This document shows, in pieces, positions 1 through 7,474 of a stretch of DNA of 64,000 nt; positions within the stretch are counted from its first letter, which is position 1, and each line of letters starts with the position of its first letter. The translations under genes and the position numbers were made by a program. Source of the DNA: DATCLS01 sp036563805 (GTDB taxonomy: Bacteria; Actinomycetota; Acidimicrobiia; Acidimicrobiales; VFJN01); the NCBI GenBank assembly GCA_036563805.1, contig DATCLS010000029.1, forward strand, positions 1 through 64,000, written 5' to 3'. The notes beneath the pieces are model-generated. The model searched no databases and was not told where the DNA came from. It worked only from the letters and a program-made list of their open reading frames with translations.

Positions 1-790
1 CGGGGGCGGCGGACACGGGCACGGCGGCGACCGTGGTGGTCGGCGCCGGCGGGGGCGGCGGCTCGGGTTCGGGGACTGCGGCGCTCACGGCGGTCGGCGG
101 GGGCGCGGGCGGGGTGGACTCGACGGCCCGGGTCAAGGCCCCGACGGCGGCGCCGACGACGAACGCCGTGACCCACAGGCCGAGGGCGGCACCGATGGTG
201 AGCCCCCGGGCGGCCCGCGGGCTCAGCGGCGGGGGTCGCCCGGGGGGTCCGGTCCCGGCGCTCCGCCGGTGCGGGCCCGCCCGGGGCACCGCCCCGCGGG
301 CCGACCGTACGGTCACCGACCCGCTCGAGACCCGCCGGCGGCGGGGCGGCGGCGCCGGGCCCAGCACCGGTACCGGGGCCGTCGGCGGCCCGCCGGTGAG
401 GGCTGGGCCGGCGGGGTGGAGCTCGCCCGATCGGTGTCGGTCGGCGCGGGCCCCGCCGGCCGTCACGAGGCGGCGGGGGATCGCCGGCGCGTCGGGCAGC
501 GCGGCGAAGATCGGCGCCCATTCGGACGACGCCGCCTTTGCGGACGTCGTGGACCCGTTGGGGGTCGCTGACGTCGGCGGGCCCGCGGGATCCTCGGACG
601 CTGCCGGCCCGGACGTCGTGGACCCCTTGGACGTTACTGACGCCGACAGACCAGTGGCCGAGGGATCCCCGGACTCCGCAGGGTGGTCGAGGCCCGCCAT
701 CCCGCCCTGCGCACCGCCCGGCGCCGGCCCCTCCGCCCGTGCGGGACCGACCGGCGGCACGGAGGCGGTGGCGATGTCGGTCTCCCTCAT
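1..790 (-). CDS. Proline/arginine-rich single-pass membrane protein, truncated by window edge
   Basis: An open frame starts at ATG 790 on the minus strand and runs without a stop off the left edge, so only the N-terminal 263 residues are visible. The first ~195 residues are low-complexity (Ala, Pro, Gly, Thr, Arg) and look disordered. They are followed by one hydrophobic segment (LTIGAALGLWVTAFVVG, about residues 198-220) and a Pro/Thr-rich stretch (PPPPAPTTTV). This suggests a cytoplasmic disordered head, one membrane helix and an extracytoplasmic part beyond the edge. I do not recognise the family; the enzymatic or binding domain, if any, is outside the window. Confidence 0.55.
   Translation of the reverse strand, partial: MRETDIATASVPPVGPARAEGPAPGGAQGGMAGLDHPAESGDPSATGLSASVTSKGSTTSGPAASEDPAGPPTSATPNGSTTSAKAASSEWAPIFAALPDAPAIPRRLVTAGGARADRHRSGELHPAGPALTGGPPTAPVPVLGPAPPPRRRRVSSGSVTVRSARGAVPRAGPHRRSAGTGPPGRPPPLSPRAARGLTIGAALGLWVTAFVVGAAVGALTRAVESTPPAPPPTAVSAAVPEPEPPPPPAPTTTVAAVPVSAAP
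542..680 (-). repeat. Imperfect in-frame tandem repeat, about 69-75 bp
   Basis: Two copies share GGACGTCGTGGACCC (starting at 542 and 611) and a downstream GGATCC (588 and 663). The spacing differs by 6 nt, so the reading frame of the minus-strand membrane protein is kept (a 23-25 residue repeat containing GSTTS). It lies in the disordered N-terminal part. Confidence 0.6.
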
Positions 791-870
791 CGGTCTCCTC
801 CCTTCGGGTCGGTCACGGGCTCGCTTCCCGGCGGGTCGCGGGCTACTCAGCCGATGGGTTTGGGCGGGCG

Positions 871-1671
871 TCAGGTCACGACGACGTCGTCCAGGTCCTC
901 CTCGGGTTGGGGGAAGCTCAGGTCGAGCCGCTCGAGCGTGTCGACCAGCGCCCGGCAGATCACCAGGTCGCGGTGCCACTTGCGGTCGCTGGGCACGACG
1001 TACCAGGGGGCGTCGGGCGTGGCGGTGCGCTGGATCATCTCCTCGTAGGCGGCCTGGTAGGCGTCCCAGTACGAGCGCTCGTCGAGGTCCTCGCGCCGGA
1101 ACTTCCAGCGCTTGCGGGGGTCGCGCAGCCGGGCCTCCAGCCGCTTGCGTTGCTCGTCCTTCGAGATGTGCAGGAAGAACTTGCGGATCGTCGTGCCCTC
1201 GTCGACCAGCATCTGCTCGAAGGCCCGGATGTGCTCGTAGCGGGCCTTCCACCGGGCCTTGGGCACCAGGTCGTGGACCCGCACGATGAGCACGTCCTCG
1301 TAGTGGCTGCGGTCGAACAGCGCCACCTCGCCGTCGCCCGGCACGTGCGGGTGGACCCGCCACAGGAAGTCGTGGGCCAGCTCGGGGCCGGTCGGCGCCT
1401 TGAACGACGTCACCCGCACGCCGGAGGGGTTCATGCCCCGGAACACCCGCTTGATCGCCCCGCCCTTGCCGGCCGTGTCGATGCCCTGCAGCACGACGAG
1501 CAGGCGGTGGCGGCCGTCGGCGTACAGCAGCTGCTGCAGCTCGTCGAGCCGCGGGGTGAGCTCGGCCACCAACGCCCGGCCTTCGGCCTTGCCGGCGATG
1601 CCGCTGGTGGCGCCCGGGTCCCAGTCGGCCAGGCGGAAGCCGGCGCCGTCGGTGACCCGGTAACGGTCCAT
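871..1671 (-). CDS. ppk2: Polyphosphate kinase 2 family protein (class III-like)
   Basis: Transfers phosphate between polyphosphate and nucleotides in the cytoplasm. From ATG 1671 the protein has 266 residues. It carries Walker A GIDTAGKGG (63-71), the Walker B-like DRSHYEDVL (120-128) and a basic lid region (KRWKFRREDLDERSYW). The single-domain length and the N-terminal DRYRV-type start fit the PPK2 group that can phosphorylate AMP and ADP (class III). Substrate is inferred from family, not shown. A GTG two codons upstream (1677) is an alternative start, but ATG sits 6 nt after a TAAACC box, as in other leaderless genes here. Monocistronic; divergent from the RpiB-family gene. Confidence 0.9.
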   Translation of the reverse strand: MDRYRVTDGAGFRLADWDPGATSGIAGKAEGRALVAELTPRLDELQQLLYADGRHRLLVVLQGIDTAGKGGAIKRVFRGMNPSGVRVTSFKAPTGPELAHDFLWRVHPHVPGDGEVALFDRSHYEDVLIVRVHDLVPKARWKARYEHIRAFEQMLVDEGTTIRKFFLHISKDEQRKRLEARLRDPRKRWKFRREDLDERSYWDAYQAAYEEMIQRTATPDAPWYVVPSDRKWHRDLVICRALVDTLERLDLSFPQPEEDLDDVVVT

Positions 1672-1714
1672 GTGCACGGTTTACCGCACCGGCTCCGCTT
1701 CGGCGTGCCAGGCC

Positions 1715-1720
1715 TACGCT
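1715..1720 (+). promoter_or_regulatory. -10 box TACGCT of leaderless promoter
   Basis: TACGCT followed by 6 nt (GGGAGC) and the ATG of the RpiB-family gene. With a TSS about 6-7 nt after the -10 box, the transcript would start at or next to the start codon. Confidence 0.6.
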
Positions 1721-1726
1721 GGGAGC

Positions 1727-2134
1727 ATGCGGATCGCGTTCGGCACCGACGAGCGAACCGACCTCACCGACCACATCAAGAAGGCGCTGGCCGACCGGGG
1801 CCACGAGGTGCTGGTGGTGGGCGAGGGCGAGCCCTGGCCCGACGTGGGCCGGGGCGTGGGCGAGGCGGTGGCCGGGGGCCGGGCCGAGCGGGGCGTGGTC
1901 TGCTGCTGGACCGGCACCGGCGTGTCGATGGCGGCCAACAAGGTGCCCGGCGTGCGGGCCGCGCTCTGCACCGACCGGGAAACGGCCGAGGGGGCCCGGA
2001 AGTGGAACGACGCCAACGTGCTGGCGCTGGGCCTGCGGCTCACGTCGCCGACGGTGGCCGACGAGATGCTGGACGCCTTCCTGGAGACCGAGCCGGACGA
2101 CTCGGAGACCGCCAACATCGCCAAGCTGGCGTGA
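1727..2134 (+). CDS. RpiB/LacA/LacB family sugar-phosphate isomerase
   Basis: 135 residues, usual length for the family (~140-150). It begins MRIAFGTDE and has the family's phosphate-binding loop as WTGTGVSMAANK after a Cys pair (GVVCCWTG). The later ARKWNDANVLALG block matches the region normally written R-x-H-N-x-A-N-x-L. RpiB interconverts ribose 5-phosphate and ribulose 5-phosphate; LacAB act on galactose 6-phosphate. The His of the usual HN pair is Trp here, so the substrate is uncertain. Start chosen at 1727 because a -10 box sits directly upstream; the frame is open further 5' but there is no support for it. Confidence 0.8.
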   Translation: MRIAFGTDERTDLTDHIKKALADRGHEVLVVGEGEPWPDVGRGVGEAVAGGRAERGVVCCWTGTGVSMAANKVPGVRAALCTDRETAEGARKWNDANVLALGLRLTSPTVADEMLDAFLETEPDDSETANIAKLA

Positions 2135-2141
2135 CCGGGCG

Positions 2142-2177
2142 GGCCGGGTTCGACGATCGGATGAGCCGAACCGGGCC
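2142..2177 (+). terminator. Imperfect hairpin after the RpiB-family gene
   Basis: Arms GGCCGGGTTCG (2142-2152) and CGAACCGGGCC (2167-2177) pair at 10 of 11 positions around a 14-nt loop, 8 nt after the stop codon. There is no T-tract. The GGCGTGACC-type sequence around the stop is repeated at 2181. Confidence 0.4.
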
Positions 2178-2212
2178 GGGCTGGCGTGACCCGGCGGGCC
2201 GTCGGGCCGAAC

Positions 2213-2218
2213 TAGCCT
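2213..2218 (+). promoter_or_regulatory. -10 box TAGCCT of leaderless rnhB promoter
   Basis: TAGCCT, then 7 nt (CGGCCCG), then the rnhB ATG at 2226. Confidence 0.6.
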
Positions 2219-2225
2219 CGGCCCG

Positions 2226-2936
2226 ATGGCATCGACGGCTCCCGCGCTCCGCCAAGCGCTGCGCCGGTCGGCCCCGTCGTTGAGCTTCGAGCGCGAGCTG
2301 TGGGACGCCGGGTACGACGTGGTGGTCGGCATCGACGAGGTGGGCCGCGGCGCCTGGGCTGGCCCGCTGACCCTGGCCGCGGTCGTCCTGCCCCGCGACC
2401 GGCGGGTCTACAAGATTCGCGACTCCAAGCAGCTGCGGCCGAGCGAGCGCGAGGCGCTGTTCGACCGCATCACCGAGTGGTGCACCGCCTGGGGCGTGGG
2501 CCACGCCAGCGCCGAGGAGTGTGACGAGCTGGGCATGAGCGAGGCCCAGCGCCTGGCCGCCCGGCGGGCGATCGAGGGCCTGGGCGTGCGCCCGGACCGC
2601 GTGCTGCTCGACGGCAAGTGGGACTTCGTGGGCGGCGGCATCGCCCAGCGGATCGTGCGGGGCGACTCGCGGTGCTTGTCGATCGCGGCGGCCTCGATCC
2701 TGGCCAAGGTCACCCGCGACCGGATCATGATGGCCGAGGACGAGCACCACCCCTGGTGGTGGTTCGACCAGAACAAGGGCTACCCGTGCCCCCGTCACAA
2801 GGCGGCGCTGCGGGGCCACGGCCCCTCGGCCATCCACCGGCGCAGCTGGGTGTTCATGGACGGGCTGCCGTGGACCGGGTGCCCCCGGTTCGTGCGGCCC
2901 GACCCCCAGGGCAGCCTGTTCGACGTGACCGACTGA
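2226..2936 (+). CDS. rnhB: Ribonuclease HII
   Basis: Endonuclease that cuts RNA-DNA hybrids, including single ribonucleotides left in the genome by DNA polymerases. 236 residues. The first catalytic motif GIDEVGRGAWAGPL gives Asp37 and Glu38. DGKWDF, AASILAKVTRD and FDQNKGYPCPRHK are the other conserved blocks carrying the metal-binding acids. After the catalytic domain the chain ends in PQGSLFDVTD, whose QGSLF resembles the bacterial sliding-clamp motif (QL[SD]LF). That is unusual for bacterial RNase HII and suggests tethering to the replisome; this part is inference. Leaderless start at ATG 2226. Family assignment is secure. Confidence 0.96.
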   Translation: MASTAPALRQALRRSAPSLSFERELWDAGYDVVVGIDEVGRGAWAGPLTLAAVVLPRDRRVYKIRDSKQLRPSEREALFDRITEWCTAWGVGHASAEECDELGMSEAQRLAARRAIEGLGVRPDRVLLDGKWDFVGGGIAQRIVRGDSRCLSIAAASILAKVTRDRIMMAEDEHHPWWWFDQNKGYPCPRHKAALRGHGPSAIHRRSWVFMDGLPWTGCPRFVRPDPQGSLFDVTD

Positions 2937-3051
2937 GGGGCCCGACCCCGGGCACTCGGTCGACGGCGACGTGACCAAGCGAACCCGCCCGCGGCGCGGG
3001 CCCGGCGCGTCCCGACGGCCGCCCCGTTCGACGGCGCCGACCGAGCCTCCC

Positions 3052-3057
3052 TACCCT
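3052..3057 (+). promoter_or_regulatory. -10 box TACCCT of leaderless promoter
   Basis: TACCCT, 6 nt (CGGGGC), then ATG 3064 of the small membrane protein. Confidence 0.55.
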
Positions 3058-3063
3058 CGGGGC

Positions 3064-3465
3064 ATGCTCCGCCGGCACCGGGCCGTCCTCGCCCTCGTGG
3101 TCTGGACGTTCCTCGTCTGGACCACCCGCATCAACAACATCCTGGGTGACGACGACCTGGAGGGCGGCGCCCGGGTGTTCCGGCTGGCCCTGGCGGTGGC
3201 GTTCACCGCCCTGGCGGTCGCCCTGCTCGTCGGCGTGGTGCGCCGGGCCCCGTGGCTGCGCCGCGCGGTCGAGGTGACGGCGCTGGCCACCGTGTCGTTC
3301 TGGGTCGTGCAAGGCGTCGGCATCCTGACCCGCGACCACGGGGTCGGCTTCAAGGCCGTCCACACGGTGTTGGCCGTCGTGTCGATCGCCCTGGCCGCGC
3401 TCGCCTGGCGGGAGGCGATCCGGGCCGAGCTCAGAGAGCCGGAGCCGGCGGGGCGCTCGAGCTGA
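3064..3465 (+). CDS. Small four-helix membrane protein of unknown function
   Basis: 133 residues with hydrophobic segments near 6-20, 42-60, 67-87 and 99-116, separated by short charged loops and ending in a hydrophilic tail (REPEPAGRSS). No signature motif was recognised, and it resembles many uncharacterised actinobacterial integral membrane proteins. ATG 3064 was chosen over an upstream frame extension (Arg/Pro-rich, unlikely) because of the -10 box 6 nt before it. Its last 35 nt overlap the 3' end of the convergent arginine dihydrolase gene. Confidence 0.7.
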   Translation: MLRRHRAVLALVVWTFLVWTTRINNILGDDDLEGGARVFRLALAVAFTALAVALLVGVVRRAPWLRRAVEVTALATVSFWVVQGVGILTRDHGVGFKAVHTVLAVVSIALAALAWREAIRAELREPEPAGRSS

Positions 3466-4324
3466 GCGTCACGTCCAGCGCCAGCGTCAGGCAGCGGCAG
3501 CCGCCGCCCGCCTTCAGGAACTCGTCGACCCGGCACTCGGTCACCGTGAACCCCCAGGACTCGAGCTGCCGGCCGACCCGGGGCGGCACGTGGGGCATGA
3601 TCACGGTCCTGTCGACGACGACCGAGTTGGCACAGAACGAGAGCGCCTCCTCGTCGGTCAGCACCAGGGGCTCGGGCACGAGCGACTCGACCACCTTGCG
3701 CCCGTACTCGTCCCACCCCAGCGGGGCCACGATGGCCCGCCGCTCGTCGAGCGGACAGAACGTGAGGTCGATGTGGTACAGCCGGGGGTCGACGAGCTGG
3801 ATGGCCCGCACCGGGCACCGGAGCAGCGCCGACAGCTCGGTGGCGGCCGGCGCGTCCGACCGGAACGAGTAGCCCGACAGCAGCACGGTCTTCCCGTCGG
3901 GGCCGGTGAACGGCAGGGCGTCGCCCGCCCCCTCGTGGTCGAGGTCGGCGGGCAGGCGGTCGACCCGGAAGCCCCGCGCCGCGAACCAGGCGGCGTCGAT
4001 CTCGGTCTCGGCCTGGCGCTCGGGGTGGCGGAAGTGGCTGGGCACGAACTGGCCGCCGTTGACCAGCCCGGCGTTGGCGGTGAACACCAGGTCGGGAACG
4101 TGGGGCTGGGGGTCCATGACGTGGACCTCGGCCCCGGCCGCGCGCAGAGTGGCCACGAGCCGGTCCCACTGGGCCCGGGCAGCGTCGTGCTCGACCTGGA
4201 CCTCGCGGTGCATCCACGGGTTGATCTCGTAGAGCACGCCGAAGTGGTGGGGTGGGCACATCAGGTAGCGCCGGCCCCACGACAGGCCGCCGGCCGGTGC
4301 GGGCTCGGGGGCGGTCGCCGTCAC
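3431..4324 (-). CDS. Arginine dihydrolase-like guanidine-group hydrolase (amidinotransferase superfamily)
   Basis: 297 residues. Amidinotransferase-fold enzyme with the substrate/catalytic segments PDLVFTANAGL, LYHIDLTFCPL (catalytic His) and, near the C-terminus, GGGCRCLTLALD (nucleophilic Cys). Generic annotation would be dimethylarginine dimethylaminohydrolase. However, the FTAN Asn in place of an acid matches what I recall of cyanobacterial ArgZ/AgrE N-terminal domains, which convert arginine to ornithine, CO2 and ammonia. Its GTG start overlaps the stop of the upstream ornithine cyclodeaminase-type gene (GTGA, 4324-4321), so the two are translationally coupled. This is exactly the pair of domains fused in AgrE/ArgZ. 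Activity is inferred from the pairing. Confidence 0.75.
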   Translation of the reverse strand: MTATAPEPAPAGGLSWGRRYLMCPPHHFGVLYEINPWMHREVQVEHDAARAQWDRLVATLRAAGAEVHVMDPQPHVPDLVFTANAGLVNGGQFVPSHFRHPERQAETEIDAAWFAARGFRVDRLPADLDHEGAGDALPFTGPDGKTVLLSGYSFRSDAPAATELSALLRCPVRAIQLVDPRLYHIDLTFCPLDERRAIVAPLGWDEYGRKVVESLVPEPLVLTDEEALSFCANSVVVDRTVIMPHVPPRVGRQLESWGFTVTECRVDEFLKAGGGCRCLTLALDVTLSSSAPPAPAL

Positions 4325-5532
4325 GCGTCCTCCAGGAGCTGCTCGGCCAGCTGGCGGACGAACGGCCCGACGTCCGTCACGATGCCGAGCGCCTGGTGGC
4401 TGCCGCGGTCGGCCAGCTTGGTCACGACAGCCTGGTTGATGTCGACGCAGAACGTCTCGACGCCGGCCGGCAGGCAGTTGCCGGTGGCGATGGCGTGCAG
4501 GGTCGACGCCAGCATCAACGCCACCTGGACCCCGGGGATGTGCGACCGCAGCGCGTCGGCGGCCTCGACGACGTCGGTCATGACGTCCGGCAGGGGGCCG
4601 TCGTCGCGGATCGACCCGGCCAACACGAACGGCACGCCGGCCCGCACGCAGGCGTGCATCACGCCCCCGGTGATCAGCCCGGCGTCGACGGCGGCGGCGA
4701 TCGACCCGTGTCGACGCACCTCGTTGATGACCCGGATGTGGTTGCTGTGGCCGCCCTCGGTCGGGACGCCCTCGGCCACCGACACCCCGAGCGACGTGCC
4801 CAGCACGTTGGCCTCGATGTCGTGGGTGGCGAAGCCGTTGCCGGCGAACAGCACGTCGACCCAGCCGGCCTCGACGAGGCGGGCCAGGTCGGGGGCGCCG
4901 CCGGTGTGGACGACGGCTGGGCCGGCCACCACCAGGGTCTTCCCGCCCCGCTCGCGGGCGGCCCGGAGCCGGTCGGCCACCTGGGCTACGAGCAGGGCCT
5001 TGGGCTTCTCCGACGACACCTCGGAGGACATGAACTCGAACACCTGCGTGCCCCGGGCCTTCTCGGGGGCTCGGACCCGCACGCCGTCGCTGCCCACGAC
5101 CACGGGGTCGCCGGCCCGGATGCGGTGCATGGGCACCGTGCGGGCCCGGCCGTCGCGCACGACGAGGGCGCAGTCCATCTCGGGGTTCTCGACCTCGATC
5201 CACCGGCCGTCCACCCGCACGTCCGTGGCCAGGTTGGTGGTGGAGTAGAAGCCGGCGGGCAGCACGCCGTCGCGGTCGGCGGGGACGAGGCGGACGTCGC
5301 TCTGGCCGGCCCGGTTGGCCCCGTGGATCTGCAGCTCGTCGAGCAGGCGGCCCAGCACGTCGTCGTCGCCGGTGACGTCGATGCGGGCCCGGCTGACGTC
5401 GAGGGTGGTCTTGCCGATGTCGAACTCGGTGATCTCGTAGTCGCAGCCCGCGTCGAGGATGCTGTCGAGGATCTTGGCCAAGAGCAGCGAGTCGACGATG
5501 TGGCCGGTGACCTCGATCGTCTCCGTGGCCAT
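4321..5532 (-). CDS. AgrE C-terminal/TIGR00300-type ornithine cyclodeaminase
   Basis: 403 residues, full length for the LOR/SDH-annotated TIGR00300 family, members of which in methanogens and cyanobacteria (AgrE C-terminal part) convert ornithine to proline with release of ammonia, using NAD. Visible features are the N-terminal ATETIEVTGHIVDS domain, a Rossmann-like stretch starting GGKTLVVAGPAVVHTGG, FAGNGFATHDIEANVLGTSL, and the late GNCLPAGVETFCVDINQAVV block. It is not related to the classic mu-crystallin-type cyclodeaminase. AGGAGG lies 9 nt before ATG 5532, one of the clearest ribosome-binding sites in the window. First gene of a two-gene operon with the arginine dihydrolase-like gene; divergent from the Nfu_N gene. 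Confidence 0.8.
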   Translation of the reverse strand: MATETIEVTGHIVDSLLLAKILDSILDAGCDYEITEFDIGKTTLDVSRARIDVTGDDDVLGRLLDELQIHGANRAGQSDVRLVPADRDGVLPAGFYSTTNLATDVRVDGRWIEVENPEMDCALVVRDGRARTVPMHRIRAGDPVVVGSDGVRVRAPEKARGTQVFEFMSSEVSSEKPKALLVAQVADRLRAARERGGKTLVVAGPAVVHTGGAPDLARLVEAGWVDVLFAGNGFATHDIEANVLGTSLGVSVAEGVPTEGGHSNHIRVINEVRRHGSIAAAVDAGLITGGVMHACVRAGVPFVLAGSIRDDGPLPDVMTDVVEAADALRSHIPGVQVALMLASTLHAIATGNCLPAGVETFCVDINQAVVTKLADRGSHQALGIVTDVGPFVRQLAEQLLEDA

Positions 5533-5587
5533 GGAGAGTGGCCTCCTGGGTTCGTGCGCCGGGTTACGTGCGCGGTGGGAGCACGGA

Positions 5588-5593
5588 TATCAT
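5588..5593 (+). promoter_or_regulatory. -10 box TATCAT of leaderless promoter
   Basis: TATCAT followed by 9 nt and ATG 5603 of the Nfu_N-like gene; divergent from the cyclodeaminase operon. Confidence 0.5.
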
Positions 5594-5602
5594 GCCGCCG
5601 CC

Positions 5603-5962
5603 ATGGGCCAGCCGATCACCGTCGTCGAGAAGCCGTCGCCGAGACCGGGGGTCGTCCGCTTCGAGACGAACCGGTCGCTCGCCGGGATGGCGCACGAGCG
5701 CTACCGGTCGGTCGACGACATCGTCGACGACCGACCCGTCGACGAGCTGGCCCGGCGGCTGTTCGCCACGGGCGGGGTCGACGCCGTCAGCGTCAGCGGC
5801 AGCGTCGTCACCGTGCACGTCAACGGGCGCGTCGACAGTGGCACGCTGCTCGACGTGATCCGCGGGCTCTACATCCACTACCCGCAGGCCGCGGCCTCGT
5901 CCAACGGGGGCTCGGCGGCCGACCCGGCGGGTACGGATTCGCCAGAACCCACCGCCGACTGA
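5603..5962 (+). CDS. Stand-alone NifU/Nfu N-terminal-type domain protein
   Basis: 119 residues. The core (about 15-95) has the shape of the Nfu N-terminal domain: PGVVRFETNRSLAG, then a DD-rich helix, LARRLFATGGVDAVSVSG, VVTVHVNG and a closing helix. Nfu_N domains usually precede an Fe-S-carrying CxxC domain, which is absent here, so this is a single-domain version of unknown job. The last ~25 residues (SSNGGSAADPAGTD) look disordered. Start ATG 5603 fits the leaderless pattern; longer in-frame starts lie inside the divergent gene. Confidence 0.65.
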   Translation: MGQPITVVEKPSPRPGVVRFETNRSLAGMAHERYRSVDDIVDDRPVDELARRLFATGGVDAVSVSGSVVTVHVNGRVDSGTLLDVIRGLYIHYPQAAASSNGGSAADPAGTDSPEPTAD

Positions 5963-6115
5963 CACGCCAACCACCACCACCACCCAGAAACTACGCACTG
6001 TGTCAGCGCGGACGCGGAGCGAAGTATTGGCAGCTAGCGTTGGGGGGACGAGTGATGTCGGGTCGAGCGCTTCTCTCCCCCGGGAGCGTGCGGGCCCGGC
6101 CATAGGGAGAGGGCG

Positions 6116-7360
6116 ATGAGCAGGCGTTCGTGGGAAGCGGTGTTGGAGCGGCTCGACGAGGCGGCCGAGCTGTCCAAGCTCGACCCCGACGTCCACCGGG
6201 TGCTGCGGGCCCCGGCCCGCGTGCTCGAGGTGGCCGTCCCGGTCCGTATGGACGACGGCACGGTCGAGGTGTTCACCGGGTGGCGGGTGCACCACGACAC
6301 CACCCGGGGGCCCGGCAAGGGCGGCATCCGCTTCCACCCCGACCTCGACGTGGACGAGGTCAAGGCCCTGGCCGCCATGATGACGCTGAAGACCGCCCTG
6401 CTGGACCTGCCCTTCGGCGGGGCCAAGGGCGGCGTCCGCTGCGACCCCTCCACGATGTCGACGGGGGAGCTCGAGCGCCTGACCCGGCGCTACGCCTACG
6501 AGATGAGCTCGATGCTCGGTCCGGAGTCCGACATCCCTGCCCCCGACGTGAACACCGACGGGCGGGTGATGGCGTGGCTCATGGACACGCTGTCGATGAT
6601 CCGGTCCACCAACCTGCCGGCGTCGGTGACCGGCAAGCCGCTGTCGCTGGGCGGCACCAAGGGCCACTCCGGCGCGACGTCGTCGGGGTGCCTGGTCGTC
6701 GCCCGGGCCGCGTTCCGCGAGCTCGGCATCCCGACGACCGGGGCGCGGGCCGTGGTGCAGGGCTTCGGCAAGGTGGGCGGGCCGCTCACGTTCCTGCTCA
6801 CCTCGGCCGGTATGCGGGTCGTCGCCGTGTCCGACATCGGGGGCGCGGTCGCCAACGAGGGCGGGCTCGACGTCTCGGCGCTGGCCGACCACGTGGCCGA
6901 GACCGGGTCGGTGGCCGGCTTCCCGGGCGGCGACGCCATCAGCTCGGACGCGCTGTGGGACATCGACTGCGAGCTGCTCGTCCCCGCCGCCCTCGGCGGG
7001 GTGATCACCGCCCCCGTGGCCGAGCGGCTCCGCGCCAAGGTCATCGTCGAGGCGGCCAACGGGCCCACCACCGTCGAGGCCCAGCCGGTGCTCGATGAGC
7101 GGGGGATCGTGGTCGTGCCCGACATCCTGGCCAACGCGGGCGGCGTCACCGCCAGCTACTTCGAGTGGGCCCAGGCCCGCCAGGGCTACCCGTGGGACGA
7201 GGGCCTCGTGGCCGAGCGGCTGCGCCAGCGCATGGAGAGCGCCTTCACCGCGGTGTGGGCCCGGGCCCAGACCCTCGGCGTCGACCTGCGCGTCGCCGCC
7301 CACGTGGTGGCGATCGACCGGGTGGCGGCGGCCCACGACGCCCGCGGGCTCTTCCCCTGA
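6116..7360 (+). CDS. gdhA: Glu/Leu/Phe/Val family glutamate dehydrogenase
   Basis: 414 residues, the size of the hexameric RocG/GudB-type enzymes. Visible are KGGIRFHP and the catalytic-lysine motif PFGGAKGGV, PAPDVNTDGRVMAW with the catalytic Asp, the nucleotide-binding VVQGFGKVGGPLTF, and NAGGVTASYFEW. It interconverts glutamate and 2-oxoglutarate plus ammonia in the cytoplasm; whether it uses NAD or NADP cannot be told. GGGAGAGGG precedes ATG 6116. The ~150-nt 5' region contains a TAGCGT box at 6035, so the leader may be ~70 nt. Placed beside the arginine-to-proline genes, it could complete release of arginine nitrogen. Confidence 0.93.
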   Translation: MSRRSWEAVLERLDEAAELSKLDPDVHRVLRAPARVLEVAVPVRMDDGTVEVFTGWRVHHDTTRGPGKGGIRFHPDLDVDEVKALAAMMTLKTALLDLPFGGAKGGVRCDPSTMSTGELERLTRRYAYEMSSMLGPESDIPAPDVNTDGRVMAWLMDTLSMIRSTNLPASVTGKPLSLGGTKGHSGATSSGCLVVARAAFRELGIPTTGARAVVQGFGKVGGPLTFLLTSAGMRVVAVSDIGGAVANEGGLDVSALADHVAETGSVAGFPGGDAISSDALWDIDCELLVPAALGGVITAPVAERLRAKVIVEAANGPTTVEAQPVLDERGIVVVPDILANAGGVTASYFEWAQARQGYPWDEGLVAERLRQRMESAFTAVWARAQTLGVDLRVAAHVVAIDRVAAAHDARGLFP

Positions 7361-7437
7361 CCCGACCCGCCTGAGCCGGCGGGCGCCCGACCTCCGGGCC
7401 GCAACCGTCCGGGACCGGGTCGCAGCGGGCTCGGGGC

Positions 7438-7466
7438 TTGCCAGTGGCGAACTGACGTTCGATCAT
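7438..7466 (+). promoter_or_regulatory. imuA promoter with LexA (SOS) box
   Basis: -35 TTGCCA (7438-7443), 17-nt spacer, -10 GATCAT (7461-7466). The palindrome CGAACTGACGTTCG (7448-7461) fills the spacer and touches the -10, where bound LexA would block RNA polymerase. Arms are a perfect CGAAC/GTTCG with 4-nt centre, the actinobacterial SOS-box form. Confidence 0.8.
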
Positions 7467-7474
7467 GGAGCCGT

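Noticed and set aside
3431..4324. Plain dimethylarginine dimethylaminohydrolase
   Set aside because: Motifs fit the superfamily, but the FTAN Asn and the coupled ornithine-cyclodeaminase-type gene favour an arginine dihydrolase; kept as the alternative.
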